The notes under the pieces: generated by a model
Told to the model about the DNA's origin: nothing
Seen by the model: only the letters and a program-made list of their open reading frames with translations
The model's database searches: none
Position numbers and translations under genes: made by a program
NCBI GenBank assembly: GCA_022760475.1
Contig: JALEFZ010000006.1
Span: 1 to 64,000, forward strand
Reading direction: 5' to 3'
DNA: 64,000 bases
DNA from: Bacteroidia bacterium
GTDB taxonomy: Bacteria; Bacteroidota; Bacteroidia; J057
In this document: positions 42,413-51,529 of the stretch, piece by piece
Layout: each line of letters starts with the position of its first letter
How positions within the stretch are numbered: position 1 is the first letter of the stretch

Positions 42413-44047
42413 ATGAATTCTTTGCAAAGAAGTTTCCTCATCGGATTCTGTTTCCTTTCACTCTTGCTACCCATAAGCACGATTGCGACCGAGATTCCGG
42501 ACAAAATCGAATATTGTGGGATGGAGTTGGAAATTGGACCAGGAGCAAAAAAGGCCTTGTCTGATCAAATTAAGTCTATCCAGTCCTCCAAGGTCTACTT
42601 TGACCGCATGGTGTTACGTGCTCAAAAATACTTTCCATACATAGAGGCGGCATTCACCAAGCACAATGTCCCTCATGACTTGAAATACCTGGCCATTCAG
42701 GAAAGCTCCCTCAGACCTAATGCTGTTTCATCTTCCAAAGCTGTTGGTTTTTGGCAATTCAAAGCCCCCACTGCTATCGAGGTCGGGCTGGAGGTCAACG
42801 AAAAGGTAGACGAAAGAAGACATATTTTCAGAAGCTCGGAAGGAGCAGCCATCTATCTGAGTAAAGCAAATTTTGATTTTACCAACTGGGTTTATGCTGT
42901 TATATCCTATTATGAAGGTCCAACAGGTGCTGTCAAGCATACCAACCCTGACTATTTTGCTGTAAAATCAATGAAGATTGACAAAGATTTGCATTGGTAC
43001 GCCATCAAGGCCATTGCACATAAATTGGCTTATGCAGAAGCCGTGGACAAGGCGCAGCAAGAAAATAAACCGCTCAAAGAAGGGCTTGAGATGCTCGAAT
43101 TGATAGATGGAAGGAAGTTGGGCCACATCATGAAGGATAACAAACTGACCAAAGAGGATTTCCTGATCTACAATCCCTGGATGTTAAAGTTCGGAAGTTT
43201 TCCACCAAAGAAAAGTTATTTTGTGTTTCTGCCGACCTATAATCTCCCGGCCCAGAATGTAGCCAAACTTGTTGAAAATCAGGGGAAACAAACGGCAAAT
43301 AAAGATGTGCCTGCCGAAAAGGAAAGCGATAGCCGTTCAAAGGTAGAGCCGGTGCTTACTTCATTGTATCCTCAGGCCATTTCAAGAACTATTTTATTGC
43401 CTTCCCAGTATGCGTCTTTTCCCTTGGATAAGGATCTACATTATGGGGTTGAATTTATCCGACATGAATCGGAAATGCCTTTGAGTATGATGGCCATGAA
43501 GTTGAAGATTTCTCTGGCAGATTTGCTGGTGTGGAACGGATTGATCCCAGGCAAAGAGCCTGCAAAAGGCCAGGTGCTTTACCTGAAAAAACCTAAGAAG
43601 AGCGAATTCCATGTAGTTCAGGAAGGAGAAGACCTTGGGGAAATTGCCAGTAGGCATAAAAGTTCTGTCAATAAGATCAGGAAGAAAAACCGCATGGGGA
43701 AAGAAAATCTTCAGATCTATATTGGCCAGAAGTTGTATTTGAAAAAGAAGAAGCCCAAGGGAGAACGCATGATCATCCTGGTCAATGATAAAATTGAAGA
43801 AGATAAGGTCATTGAGATAAAAAAGGATACGCCCACCAAAACTGACCCAGCGACTAGCAAGGGCTCTGAAGGAAAAGATGAAGTTGAGGCAACCTGGGTT
43901 GAACACAAGGTTGCTGAAGGGGAGACTTTGTGGGGGATTTCTCAGAAGTACAATACGAAAGTAGAAATCATCAAAATGATCAACAAACTCCCTAATGACA
44001 ACATTCAACCAGGACAGGTATTGAGAATACTGGCAAAGAAGAAATAG
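42413..44047 (+). CDS. MltD-like lytic transglycosylase with LysM domains
   Basis: This 544-residue exported protein has a signal peptide (about 1-25) and a GH23 transglycosylase domain at about 60-190. LAIQESSLRPNAVSSSKAVG contains the catalytic Glu, then GFWQFKAPTAIEVGL. Three LysM-like modules follow: about 340-395 (first, divergent), 399-447 (VVQEGEDLGEIASRHKSSV) and 498-543 (KVAEGETLWGISQKYNTKVE). A lysine-rich linker lies between the second and third. It cleaves peptidoglycan with anhydro product and binds glycan through LysM. The stop is 10 nt from the convergent nuoI. Confidence 0.93.
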   Translation: MNSLQRSFLIGFCFLSLLLPISTIATEIPDKIEYCGMELEIGPGAKKALSDQIKSIQSSKVYFDRMVLRAQKYFPYIEAAFTKHNVPHDLKYLAIQESSLRPNAVSSSKAVGFWQFKAPTAIEVGLEVNEKVDERRHIFRSSEGAAIYLSKANFDFTNWVYAVISYYEGPTGAVKHTNPDYFAVKSMKIDKDLHWYAIKAIAHKLAYAEAVDKAQQENKPLKEGLEMLELIDGRKLGHIMKDNKLTKEDFLIYNPWMLKFGSFPPKKSYFVFLPTYNLPAQNVAKLVENQGKQTANKDVPAEKESDSRSKVEPVLTSLYPQAISRTILLPSQYASFPLDKDLHYGVEFIRHESEMPLSMMAMKLKISLADLLVWNGLIPGKEPAKGQVLYLKKPKKSEFHVVQEGEDLGEIASRHKSSVNKIRKKNRMGKENLQIYIGQKLYLKKKKPKGERMIILVNDKIEEDKVIEIKKDTPTKTDPATSKGSEGKDEVEATWVEHKVAEGETLWGISQKYNTKVEIIKMINKLPNDNIQPGQVLRILAKKK

Positions 44048-44057
44048 GCAGTCGAGG

Positions 44058-44669
44058 CTAGGCTTTGGGCTTGGTCTTCAGCAAGGGCTTTTTGGGACCT
44101 GAGCCAAGAGGCTTTTTCGCTGTTTTGGTTTTTTCCAATTCTGCCCGTTTAATCGCCTCTTCTTCAGGGCTTAACATCCCAAAGTGGTAGATGAAATTGT
44201 CCCTGTTAAACTCACTGTAATCATATACCTTGGTCATGGTAAGGCATTCGGTAGGACATACTGTTGTACACAGACCACAATAGCAACACTTGGCCATGTC
44301 TATGTCAAAAACAGGTAGCTCAAGCCTCTTTCTGGAGCCATCTGATGTGTAACCCAAATCTTCAGTTGCCTTGAAACTTTCAATGGTAATGCAGTCTACG
44401 GGGCAAATACGGGCACATTTATCACAGGCAATACAGTCTTCGCCTTCCATATGCAGCCTGTATCTGCCATTGTCAGGTAGAGGAATCCTTTCCATCGGAT
44501 ACTGAATGGTAACAGCTTTATCGGCATCAGAAAAATACTCGTCCTCATCAATGCCTCTATGTTGCCTGCTTTTTCCAAATTTGAAAAAATGTGGTGCTGT
44601 AACCTTTAGACCTTCCCAAAGGCTGGTAAAACTTTTCCCAATTTGTTTGAAATATCCTTCTTCAGCCAT
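44058..44669 (-). CDS. nuoI: NADH-quinone oxidoreductase subunit I
   Basis: From ATG 44669 (an ATG at 44678 would overlap nuoH by 8 nt) this 203-residue protein carries two [4Fe-4S] motifs: CIACDKCARICPVDC and CCYCGLCTTVCPTEC. It passes electrons within the peripheral arm of Complex I. The C-terminus is a lysine/proline-rich tail (KTAKKPLGSGPKKPLLKTK), common in Bacteroidota. It follows nuoH by 1 nt, but nuoJ and the rest are absent; a convergent transglycosylase gene comes next. Confidence 0.93.
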   Translation of the reverse strand: MAEEGYFKQIGKSFTSLWEGLKVTAPHFFKFGKSRQHRGIDEDEYFSDADKAVTIQYPMERIPLPDNGRYRLHMEGEDCIACDKCARICPVDCITIESFKATEDLGYTSDGSRKRLELPVFDIDMAKCCYCGLCTTVCPTECLTMTKVYDYSEFNRDNFIYHFGMLSPEEEAIKRAELEKTKTAKKPLGSGPKKPLLKTKPKA

Positions 44670-44670
44670 T

Positions 44671-45792
44671 TTACACATTTAGCATTAAGTAAACTTCAAT
44701 CAACTTCCATACCCCACTGATCAGGAATAAGGCAAATCCCGCGGGGGTAAGGTATTTCCAACAGAGGGTCATCAACTGGTCTACCCTGATCCTTGGGTAA
44801 GCCCACCTCACCCAAATAAAGATAAATACGATGAACAGGCTTTTGAACAATAACCAAAAACTACCCCAAAGGGTTCCTGCAATCGTTCCAGGAGCACCTG
44901 ATGTCCATGTGGCAAGCTCAGCTGCGCCTATGTTGGGTAAGGGAGTATTCCACGCACCAAGGAAAATGATGCTGGCTATGATCCCTACAATGAGCATCTT
45001 TCCATACTCCGATAGCATCATGAGGGCAAAACGAAATCCTCCATATTCGACATGGTAACCCGAAACCAATTCAGATTCTGCTTCTGGTAGGTCGAAAGGG
45101 GCTCTGTTACACTCTGCGAGCCCGGCAATCAGGTATACAAGGAAAGCAATTAACAAATGGGGGTATCTGACTATTGCCCAGGAGGTAAGGCCTCCTATGG
45201 CTGCTGTGTCCCAAATTCCGAGCAATTGCAGCTTTTCCGAACTGTAAATTCCCTGATCGATGGCAATTTCCTGCATATTAAGTGTGCCAAACATCATAAT
45301 GGCAGATAGAAGTGCCAGGCTAGTGGGAACCTCATAAGAAATGATTTGGGCGACTGACCTGGCCGACCCTAGAAGTGCGTATTTGTTATTTGATCCCCAG
45401 CCTGCCATCAAAAGCCCCATGATATCGATAGATAAAACTGCCAGGATGTAGAGTAAGCCGACATTCATGGCAGTTTCAGCGGGCTCTGCGGAGAGAGGTA
45501 AGGCTCCAAAAGCTGCAAATACCGAAATGAAAATGATGGCTGGCGCCAGAACAAACATGACTCGATTGGCGGCCGATGGAACAATCAGTTCTTTGACCAC
45601 CAGCTTCAACACATCTGCAAAAGTTTGGAAAATACCGAATGGTCCTGTCTCCATAGGCCCAAGGCGGTCCTGGATAAAGGCAGATACTTTCCTTTCTGCA
45701 TAAACTGCCAGCAGGGTGTAGACAGCTACAAGTCCAAGACTAAGTCCAGCCTGAATCAGCCAGTTTGCAGGTATGCTAAGCAATTGAAACAT
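44671..45792 (-). CDS. nuoH: NADH-quinone oxidoreductase subunit H
   Basis: This 373-residue inner-membrane protein has eight or nine helices. It has the NuoH hallmarks YAERKVSAFIQDRLGPMETG (quinone-site loop), ADVLKLVVKE, GWGSNNKYALLGSARSVAQI, ECNRAPFDLPEAESELVSGY and WVRWAYPRIRVDQLM. It forms the quinone-binding junction between the membrane and peripheral arms. Upstream on the same strand lies an unrelated membrane protein 38 nt away, so nuoG does not precede it here. Confidence 0.95.
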   Translation of the reverse strand: MFQLLSIPANWLIQAGLSLGLVAVYTLLAVYAERKVSAFIQDRLGPMETGPFGIFQTFADVLKLVVKELIVPSAANRVMFVLAPAIIFISVFAAFGALPLSAEPAETAMNVGLLYILAVLSIDIMGLLMAGWGSNNKYALLGSARSVAQIISYEVPTSLALLSAIMMFGTLNMQEIAIDQGIYSSEKLQLLGIWDTAAIGGLTSWAIVRYPHLLIAFLVYLIAGLAECNRAPFDLPEAESELVSGYHVEYGGFRFALMMLSEYGKMLIVGIIASIIFLGAWNTPLPNIGAAELATWTSGAPGTIAGTLWGSFWLLFKSLFIVFIFIWVRWAYPRIRVDQLMTLCWKYLTPAGFALFLISGVWKLIEVYLMLNV

Positions 45793-45830
45793 CCCCTAAA
45801 AATAGGGAGATAATCAGGGATTTGGAAGAT

Positions 45831-46673
45831 TTAATAGTAGAAAGGCATTTTCTCATCAAACTTGGCCATCATGGTATGGATTTTATGGCCAAGTATTTCT
45901 TCCTGAATGTGGTGGGAAGCTTTTTCCCTCGTGGCATATCCTTCTTTGTTGAAGTCATATCCTCTAGTAGAAAGTTGCCATGAAATTAGCAACAAGGCAA
46001 AGCCACAAACACATGCAGGAAGATATCTCATCCCTTTTTTTAGTGGAGGAATCCATTTGATGAGGGCAAGGTTGAGTATTAATACTACGCCTAATACAAG
46101 GCTGAGGTCGTAATTGTTCCACCACCACGTCATGCCCCATCCACCTACATGAACCTCCATGGGAAAAAATAGTTGTATCCCATGCCATGGGCCGGAGGGA
46201 GCAGCAAGGTCACCCAACAAGTGAACGAAATAGCTCAGACCGAAAGTGAGTGCGTATACAGAGACATAATTGATAGCAGAAGAAAGGGAGGGTGCACCTT
46301 TCAGGATTTTGTAGTAGACTAAGCCCATTCCTAATAGCAGGAGGGTGGAAAAAAGCACATTGGCAAGGATAGAGTGCATGAATGCTTGGTGCGAGTACCA
46401 GTGGGTACCCATAAAAATTTCTACTCCTGATTCTTCCAGGCCTAGCCAAGTGCCAAGTGTGTCATCAAATCTGGACCAGAGCGTGATCTCGTCAAGGCTG
46501 GCAAAGCATGCTCCAAGGGCTCCGATGGCCATCAGCTTTACCTGCTGTGCTGGTCTGCTTCTGTTCCAGGCAGCCATGGCAGTGCCGATTCCTAAGCCGA
46601 GAAGTATGTTAATCAAAAGATCCAATTTTAACTGTTTTTGCAATGTGGTATGCCAGTTTGAAACCGGATACAT
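45831..46673 (-). CDS. YdjM-like membrane-bound putative metal-dependent hydrolase
   Basis: This 280-residue protein has about five hydrophobic segments. GACFASLDEITLWSRFDD, THWYSHQAFMHSILANVLFS, then YFVHLLGDLAAPSGPWHG and LFFPMEVHV match the order of DUF457/YdjM proteins, whose conserved Asp and His residues sit near the membrane face. The biochemical role is not known in most organisms. It lies just upstream of nuoH, but the 38-nt gap and unrelated function do not prove shared transcription. Confidence 0.8.
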   Translation of the reverse strand: MYPVSNWHTTLQKQLKLDLLINILLGLGIGTAMAAWNRSRPAQQVKLMAIGALGACFASLDEITLWSRFDDTLGTWLGLEESGVEIFMGTHWYSHQAFMHSILANVLFSTLLLLGMGLVYYKILKGAPSLSSAINYVSVYALTFGLSYFVHLLGDLAAPSGPWHGIQLFFPMEVHVGGWGMTWWWNNYDLSLVLGVVLILNLALIKWIPPLKKGMRYLPACVCGFALLLISWQLSTRGYDFNKEGYATREKASHHIQEEILGHKIHTMMAKFDEKMPFYY

Positions 46674-46714
46674 TATTTTAACTTATAAATCTAATATATT
46701 GTTTTCTGGATATT

Positions 46715-46749
46715 CATAAAAAAAATACCTGCCAAAAGACAGGTATTTT
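46715..46749 (-). terminator. Rho-independent terminator for the small membrane protein gene
   Basis: On the minus strand AAAATACCTG (46749-46740) pairs with CAGGTATTTT (46731-46722) around an 8-nt loop and continues into a run of T. It separates this unit from the YdjM-like gene. Confidence 0.85.
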
Positions 46750-46781
46750 GTAACCAAACTAAAACTAGTACTATTTTGAAC

Positions 46782-46985
46782 TCAAACTAACTCTTCGGGT
46801 GATGCCGCAAACAAAGCCTCTTGTACTGAGATCCAGCCCCTTTTGGGGTTTTCAAGAATCTTCTCAAACCGACTTGTGTTAAAATCCGGCAGAATTAAGG
46901 AACCAAGGGTTACAATCAGGATCAAAATGGCGATTCCTATCCCCCATGCCTTCTTCCTGTTTGCCATTTTATTGCTCGTATTCAT
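46782..46985 (-). CDS. Small single-helix membrane protein, unknown
   Basis: This 67-residue protein has a basic N-terminus (KMANRKKAWG), one membrane helix (about 15-33) and a 34-residue outward tail (FEKILENPKRGWISVQEAL). No family is recognised. A strong terminator follows. It comes 92 nt after the LamG-like gene on the same strand and may be the last cistron of the rhomboid-led group. Confidence 0.6.
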   Translation of the reverse strand: MNTSNKMANRKKAWGIGIAILILIVTLGSLILPDFNTSRFEKILENPKRGWISVQEALFAASPEELV

Positions 46986-47077
46986 CTGCCTTAGTGCTTA
47001 ATTCAAAGGTAGACGAATATGCCTTTCTATGTGGTTAATGGGGAGTTAATGTTTGTTAATGAAGCGTTAAGGTGGAA

Positions 47078-47755
47078 TTACTCATCCTTATTTGCCTTAA
47101 CCCTGAGGTTCATGTTGGCTGCTCCCTCAGGCATTGGTTGGCTTACTTTGAAGCTATTGACTTCGAGTGTCATTTTTCCGTAGAGTGCGATGCCCATATC
47201 TTTGCCTACCATCCTTTCAGCACGGCTGGCAAAAATGCGTTGACCATTGAGGTAATAGATGTATTTATCCCCTCTTTTGCTGACCTTAAGGTGATTAGGT
47301 CTTCTTACTTTGTTGACCAGTCGGCTATCAGTCCATCTTTTGATTTCGTTAAACAGACCTCTTTTCCTTGCTAGCAGGGTGTATTTTCCATTACTGCTCA
47401 AGAAGAAACCCATATAATCACTCTGCTCATCTTTAGCAGCCCAGCAAAGGCCATATGCCATGTTTTTGGCTCCTTTGGTTTGGGTAAGGGTCATTTCAAT
47501 GTCATAGTCCTGAGAATTATTCACAGGCATGGGTAAGAGAATGAAATTACCGGCAGATTTTGAGCTTGTTCTGATGACTAGCCTACTCTCCTCAATGGAA
47601 GAAGAAATCTTTCTTCCCTGGACAAGGGCCCAGCTATTGGCGTTGGACTTATCCTCGAAGTTTTCAACGAAGACATCTACCTGACCCACAAGGAGTGAGG
47701 GGGTCAGAAGCCCGAATATGATAGCAAGGATTAGAAGTAACCGAACTTTTTTCAT
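47078..47755 (-). CDS. Secreted LamG/DUF1080-like jelly-roll protein
   Basis: This 225-residue protein has a signal peptide (ending SLLVGQ). A single beta-sandwich resembles laminin-G / DUF1080-like domains: FVENFEDKSNANSWALVQGR, DYDIEMTLTQTKGAKNMAYG, NHLKVSKRGDKYIYYLNGQR and MGIALYGKMTLEVNSFKVSQ. Such domains bind glycans or act as accessory modules of hydrolases. No catalytic residues are visible. It is the third gene of a minus-strand group with the rhomboid protease. Confidence 0.7.
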   Translation of the reverse strand: MKKVRLLLILAIIFGLLTPSLLVGQVDVFVENFEDKSNANSWALVQGRKISSSIEESRLVIRTSSKSAGNFILLPMPVNNSQDYDIEMTLTQTKGAKNMAYGLCWAAKDEQSDYMGFFLSSNGKYTLLARKRGLFNEIKRWTDSRLVNKVRRPNHLKVSKRGDKYIYYLNGQRIFASRAERMVGKDMGIALYGKMTLEVNSFKVSQPMPEGAANMNLRVKANKDE

Positions 47756-47807
47756 CTGTGCAGGTCTTAAAGCCCGACATTTATAATAATATAAGCAAAA
47801 ATCGTCC

Positions 47808-48488
47808 CTACTTCAATGTTTGTCCAAAAGTATAAGTGGATAGGAAAGTTGCGATTATCTTAAAGCCAGTTAATCGTTCATTTTGTGGGCTTGAGTCATC
47901 GATCTTCACCTTTTTAACACCCTCATTATCAGCTGTGAAAGACATGATTTCTACAGTTTTTTCGGTGCTTGCCAATGGACCACTTTCACCGGATTTGCTC
48001 GGGACTTGAATTGTCTTGTATAAGAGACAATATTTCGTGCCCTTAGACACATTAGAATCGTCTCCCTTTATACATAAAAATAGGGTATCAGAGCGTGAAG
48101 TCAACTTCCATTTGGGGCTGGTTCCAACTTCCGAAGAGATGGAAATTTCATCCTGTGCGTAAATGAATGCCCCCTTTGAATAGTTGAATTGATCGTCCCT
48201 TTCCAGGCTAAACTCTCCACCTTCGCCACCAAAAATGACCCAGAACTCTTTTTGAGAAGGTGCTTTTTGGGCTTTTTTTAGAAAAAATCTGTTCTCATAG
48301 TCCGAATAGATGCCCATGTTTTTTATCTCAAGGCCTCTATCGGTTTTGTGCCATTTATTTTTGGTATAAGTAATGACATCCTGGCCTATGGATTGGCAAG
48401 GAAGAAGTAAAATGAGTAAAATAAGCAGGGCAGATGAGTATGGAACCAGGGAGCTATTTGGGGAGTTAAATGTTACCTGAAAGTTCAT
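47808..48488 (-). CDS. Exported protein of unknown function overlapping rhomboid
   Basis: This 226-residue protein has a late signal peptide (about 18-36, LLILLILLLPCQSIGQ). The mature part is beta-rich (GIYSDYENRFFLKKAQK, FWVIFGGEGGEFSLERDDQ) with no recognised domain. Its start lies inside the last 23 nt of the rhomboid gene, so the two are translationally linked. A function in the same pathway is plausible; it could be a substrate or partner of the protease. That is inference from the overlap. Confidence 0.65.
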   Translation of the reverse strand: MNFQVTFNSPNSSLVPYSSALLILLILLLPCQSIGQDVITYTKNKWHKTDRGLEIKNMGIYSDYENRFFLKKAQKAPSQKEFWVIFGGEGGEFSLERDDQFNYSKGAFIYAQDEISISSEVGTSPKWKLTSRSDTLFLCIKGDDSNVSKGTKYCLLYKTIQVPSKSGESGPLASTEKTVEIMSFTADNEGVKKVKIDDSSPQNERLTGFKIIATFLSTYTFGQTLK

Positions 48489-49326
48489 CTAGTCGTCTTT
48501 TTTCTTTTGGAGTAAGGTTGTCAACTCCTTTATCCAATAAGTAATCTATTTCTTCTTCAACAGATTTGAAGTTGGGGCCTGAGTTCTTGCTGCGCATAGG
48601 TCTAATGACTGCCTCGCTGACGTGAGTGGGCTGTTTGGGTGGTTTCCGCTTAAAAAGCAGGGAGGGCACAAGAAGAACTTCTGGGCGGAATAATACAATA
48701 TAACCAAATCCCAGAATTGGAATCATCATCAGGCCAATGGCCCAGCCGTTGGTTTGAAGAACTGAGGGCTCAAAAATGATGGTCATCACAATCCCCACAA
48801 TCGCCCCACCAAGGTGGGCTTCATGACCAATGTTGTCTCTTTTTGTAGTGATCCCCCATATAGAATAGGTGAGGTAAAGTACCGCAAAGACCCAAAAAAT
48901 CATTGGGATAAAGAAAAAGAGGTCAAATCTTAGGGTTGGTTCTAAAGTTGCACCGGCGAATATTACTCCGTTTACGGCTCCTGAAGCACCTACCGCTGTA
49001 TAGGATGGGTTTCTTCTATTGAGGTACAAGGCCAACAGGTTTCCTCCTACTAAACTCAACGTATACAAAAGAAGGAAATACCAGACTGGCATGTGAAAGA
49101 TAACTCCTGAAAATGCGTATAGCACATACATGTTCATGATCAGGTGGATCCAGTCAACATGGAGGAAGCCAGAGGAAATAAGGCGATAGTATTGCCTCCA
49201 TATCGCTACTTTTTCTACCTGAAAAAGATAGCGGGACATCCAGGACTCTTTTACAAAACCCTGGTAGGAAAAGATGAAGTTTACCAACATCAAGATCAAC
49301 GTCGCTATTTCAACGGTAAATCCCAT
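48466..49326 (-). CDS. Rhomboid-family intramembrane serine protease
   Basis: This 286-residue protein has six or seven membrane helices. The L1 loop is recognisable (WRQYYRLISSGFLHVDWIHL). The catalytic Ser is in TAVGASGAVNGVIFAG (near residue 117) and the catalytic His in NIGHEAHLGGAIVGIV (near residue 170). Rhomboids cut helices within the membrane. The C-terminus is a cytoplasmic tail with charged helices (YLLDKGVDNLTPKEKRRLDE). It heads a minus-strand group with two or three secreted or membrane proteins. Confidence 0.93.
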   Translation of the reverse strand: MGFTVEIATLILMLVNFIFSYQGFVKESWMSRYLFQVEKVAIWRQYYRLISSGFLHVDWIHLIMNMYVLYAFSGVIFHMPVWYFLLLYTLSLVGGNLLALYLNRRNPSYTAVGASGAVNGVIFAGATLEPTLRFDLFFFIPMIFWVFAVLYLTYSIWGITTKRDNIGHEAHLGGAIVGIVMTIIFEPSVLQTNGWAIGLMMIPILGFGYIVLFRPEVLLVPSLLFKRKPPKQPTHVSEAVIRPMRSKNSGPNFKSVEEEIDYLLDKGVDNLTPKEKRRLDELSGNI

Positions 49327-49667
49327 AACAGCCTGCGAACAGTTTGATGAAAAAAAATCTAGACAGTGTACCCTAACTTACGACAAAAGTGCCACAGATG
49401 GTACGAAAAGACTTTAAAAAGAGAAAATTGTTACCTGTAACATAAAAATTGAATCTTTGACCTACTCCCCTCCAAGCTGGCCTTGAGCCTAATGTTAGCC
49501 CAAAAACACGGTTGAAGGCCAAAATTTCACACAAAAATTAAATTTCATTATTACAATACTCATCTTACTGTAAGAAATTTCAAATATCCCACTAGGTCAA
49601 GGCGGCTGATTGGCGCACCTTTAACTTCATAAAGCGGTAATACCCATTTATTTTAATTGACAAGAGG
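49327..49667. other. Divergent gap without a gene
   Basis: This 341-bp A+T-rich stretch lies between the rhomboid gene and the small acidic protein gene. It holds only very short frames (a 15-codon one near 49398). It must contain the two divergent promoters, but I found no good TTTG / TAnnTTTG pair. Confidence 0.5.
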
Positions 49668-50006
49668 ATGAAAATTTCTGTAACAAAACTAAATATCAAA
49701 GCTGCCCTTGAAAATGCTGAAAAGATGACCCCAATTGAGTTGGCTATCCTTGATTTGGGAATGTTTGAAGAAGTCATTTTGAAAGAGGTCTCTGAGGATA
49801 AATTTTCTGTTTACATCGACGACATGAATGTAGTCCTTCCAACAAAAGCTAACAGAGCATTGGTTAAGTTTAATGAACTGGCTGAGATGAAGCCATTTTC
49901 TTTTGAACTGGCTTTAGAACAGGAGTTGGACATTCCCACGGGAGATCTTGAAATCATGGATTTCGAAGAGAGCTATGATTTCGGTTTCGATCTGGGCTTT
50001 GCCTAA
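49668..50006 (+). CDS. Small acidic cytoplasmic protein, unknown
   Basis: This 112-residue protein has no signal peptide and no recognised domain. It has a helical N-terminal half (LNIKAALENAEKMTPIELAI) and a strongly acidic tail ending in aromatic/glycine residues (FEESYDFGFDLGFA). It is a single gene between a long A+T-rich gap and a perfect hairpin. Codon use matches the neighbours, which supports it being real. Confidence 0.7.
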   Translation: MKISVTKLNIKAALENAEKMTPIELAILDLGMFEEVILKEVSEDKFSVYIDDMNVVLPTKANRALVKFNELAEMKPFSFELALEQELDIPTGDLEIMDFEESYDFGFDLGFA

Positions 50007-50007
50007 A

Positions 50008-50036
50008 GATAAAAGGGGGAAAATCCCCCTTTTATC
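50008..50036. terminator. Bidirectional hairpin between convergent genes
   Basis: GATAAAAGGGGGA (50008-50020) pairs perfectly with TCCCCCTTTTATC (50024-50036) around AAA. The T-tract is inside the stem. It directly touches the lysA stop. Confidence 0.75.
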
Positions 50037-51296
50037 CTAGATATCTATTTCAACCTGTCCCCGTAGGAGGTCATCGAAAGTTTCTCTTTCTCGTATCAGT
50101 TTGGCTTTGCCATCCAAAACCAGTACTTCCGCAGGGCGCAACCTTGAGTTGTAGTTGGAACTCATGGAGAAGCCATAGGCTCCTGCATTTTTGAGGCAAA
50201 GGATATCACCTTCTCGAACTTCGCTGAGTTTGCGGTCCCATCCGAAGGTATCTGTTTCACAGATATAACCTACAATCGTATAAATTCTGGGAATTCCTCC
50301 TGGATTGCTGACATTGACAATGTCATGGAAGGAGCCATACATCATAGGCCTGATGAAGTGATTCAATCCTGAATCAACACCTACAAAGACCGTAGAAGGG
50401 GTAGGCTTGATCACATTTGCCCTCACAAAGAAGTATCCTGATTCACTGACGAGGTATTTGCCTGGCTCGAACCATAGCTCAACTTCCTTCCCGTATTCTT
50501 TGACGAATTCAAGGTATGCAGTACGCAATTGGTCTCCAATGGAATTGACATCAGTGAAGATATCGTCGTCTTTATAGGGTACTTTGAATCCACTGCCAAA
50601 ATCGATGAATTCAAGACCTTCGAATTCGAAAGCCAATTCAAACATGATGTTGGCAGATTGGAGGTATGAGGCTGCATCCAAAATATCAGATCCCGTATGG
50701 ACATGGATACCAATAACCTGGATGTCGTGGGCCTTTATGATCCGCTGTACATGCCTGCGCTGGTAGACTGAAATACCAAATTTGGAGTCGATATGGCCTA
50801 CAGAAATTTTGGTATTACCTCCTGCAAAAATATGTGGATTGAAGCGGATGGCACAGGGAATGCTGTTGCCATACTCATGACCAAATTGCTCCAGAATGGA
50901 AATATTGTCGATGTTGACAGTAAGTCCAAGCTCGACGGCCTTCTTGATTTCCTCAAAAGAAACGCAGTTTGGCGTAAAAATTATCTCCTTTGGCTCAAAG
51001 CCTGCCATGAGTCCTAGCCTTGCCTCCTGTATAGATACTGTATCCAGTCCTCCACCCAATGACTTGATAAGTTTCAGGATGCTCAGGTTGGAAAGGGCCT
51101 TTACAGGATATTTAATCTTTGCATTGAGGCCTTCGAAGGCATTTGCCATCTGTTTGTATTTCTCCTTGATTTTGTTGGCATCGTAGACGAATAGAGGAGA
51201 ACCAAATTCCTGACACATTTCCATCACATTCACAGCCTGAATGTGATAATTCCCATCGGTGAGGGTAAGTTTTGAAGATTGTGATACAATATCCAT
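50037..51296 (-). CDS. lysA: Diaminopimelate decarboxylase
   Basis: This 419-residue PLP enzyme is fold type III and makes L-lysine from meso-diaminopimelate. The PLP lysine sits in KIKYPVKALSNLSILK. GIHVHTGSDI, DFGSGFKVPY, LWFEPGKYLVSESGYF and VGYICETDTFGWDR follow in family order, the last being the substrate-binding C-E-x-D region. It ends with NYNSRLRPAEVLVLDG. Ornithine or arginine decarboxylases share the fold, but EPGKYLV and CETD favour lysA. A small GGCCTG/CAGGCC stem lies at 51370-51384 upstream; I see no lysine riboswitch. Confidence 0.93.
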   Translation of the reverse strand: MDIVSQSSKLTLTDGNYHIQAVNVMEMCQEFGSPLFVYDANKIKEKYKQMANAFEGLNAKIKYPVKALSNLSILKLIKSLGGGLDTVSIQEARLGLMAGFEPKEIIFTPNCVSFEEIKKAVELGLTVNIDNISILEQFGHEYGNSIPCAIRFNPHIFAGGNTKISVGHIDSKFGISVYQRRHVQRIIKAHDIQVIGIHVHTGSDILDAASYLQSANIMFELAFEFEGLEFIDFGSGFKVPYKDDDIFTDVNSIGDQLRTAYLEFVKEYGKEVELWFEPGKYLVSESGYFFVRANVIKPTPSTVFVGVDSGLNHFIRPMMYGSFHDIVNVSNPGGIPRIYTIVGYICETDTFGWDRKLSEVREGDILCLKNAGAYGFSMSSNYNSRLRPAEVLVLDGKAKLIRERETFDDLLRGQVEIDI

Positions 51297-51467
51297 AACG
51301 GATTTAGAATGAATGATTTATTTAATATTCTGATTGGATGAAACGAGTATAGCAATAGAAAGGGAGGTGGGCCTGGATCAGGCCATAAGTTTTCGCTTCT
51401 TATCAAAAGAAGTTTTGGCTGAAAGGGAGTCAATATGAAAAGCCAAGTAGTTCATCGACTGCAAATA

Positions 51468-51507
51468 TAGAAAAAAGGCAGCCAGCATTTCAAAATGCAA
51501 CTGCCTT
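51468..51507 (-). terminator. Rho-independent terminator of the 152-residue protein gene
   Basis: Read on the minus strand, AAGGCAG (51507-51501) pairs with CTGCCTT (51481-51475), with an inner GCATTT/AAATGC stem and a following T-run. The remainder of the 233-bp gap to lysA shows no gene. Confidence 0.8.
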
Positions 51508-51529
51508 CTTTTTTCAAAAAAACAATATT

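Noticed and set aside
51370-51384. GGCCTG-GAT-CAGGCC stem in the lysA leader region as a lysine riboswitch
   Set aside because: A lysine riboswitch is about 170 nt with several conserved helices; only one 6-bp stem is present.
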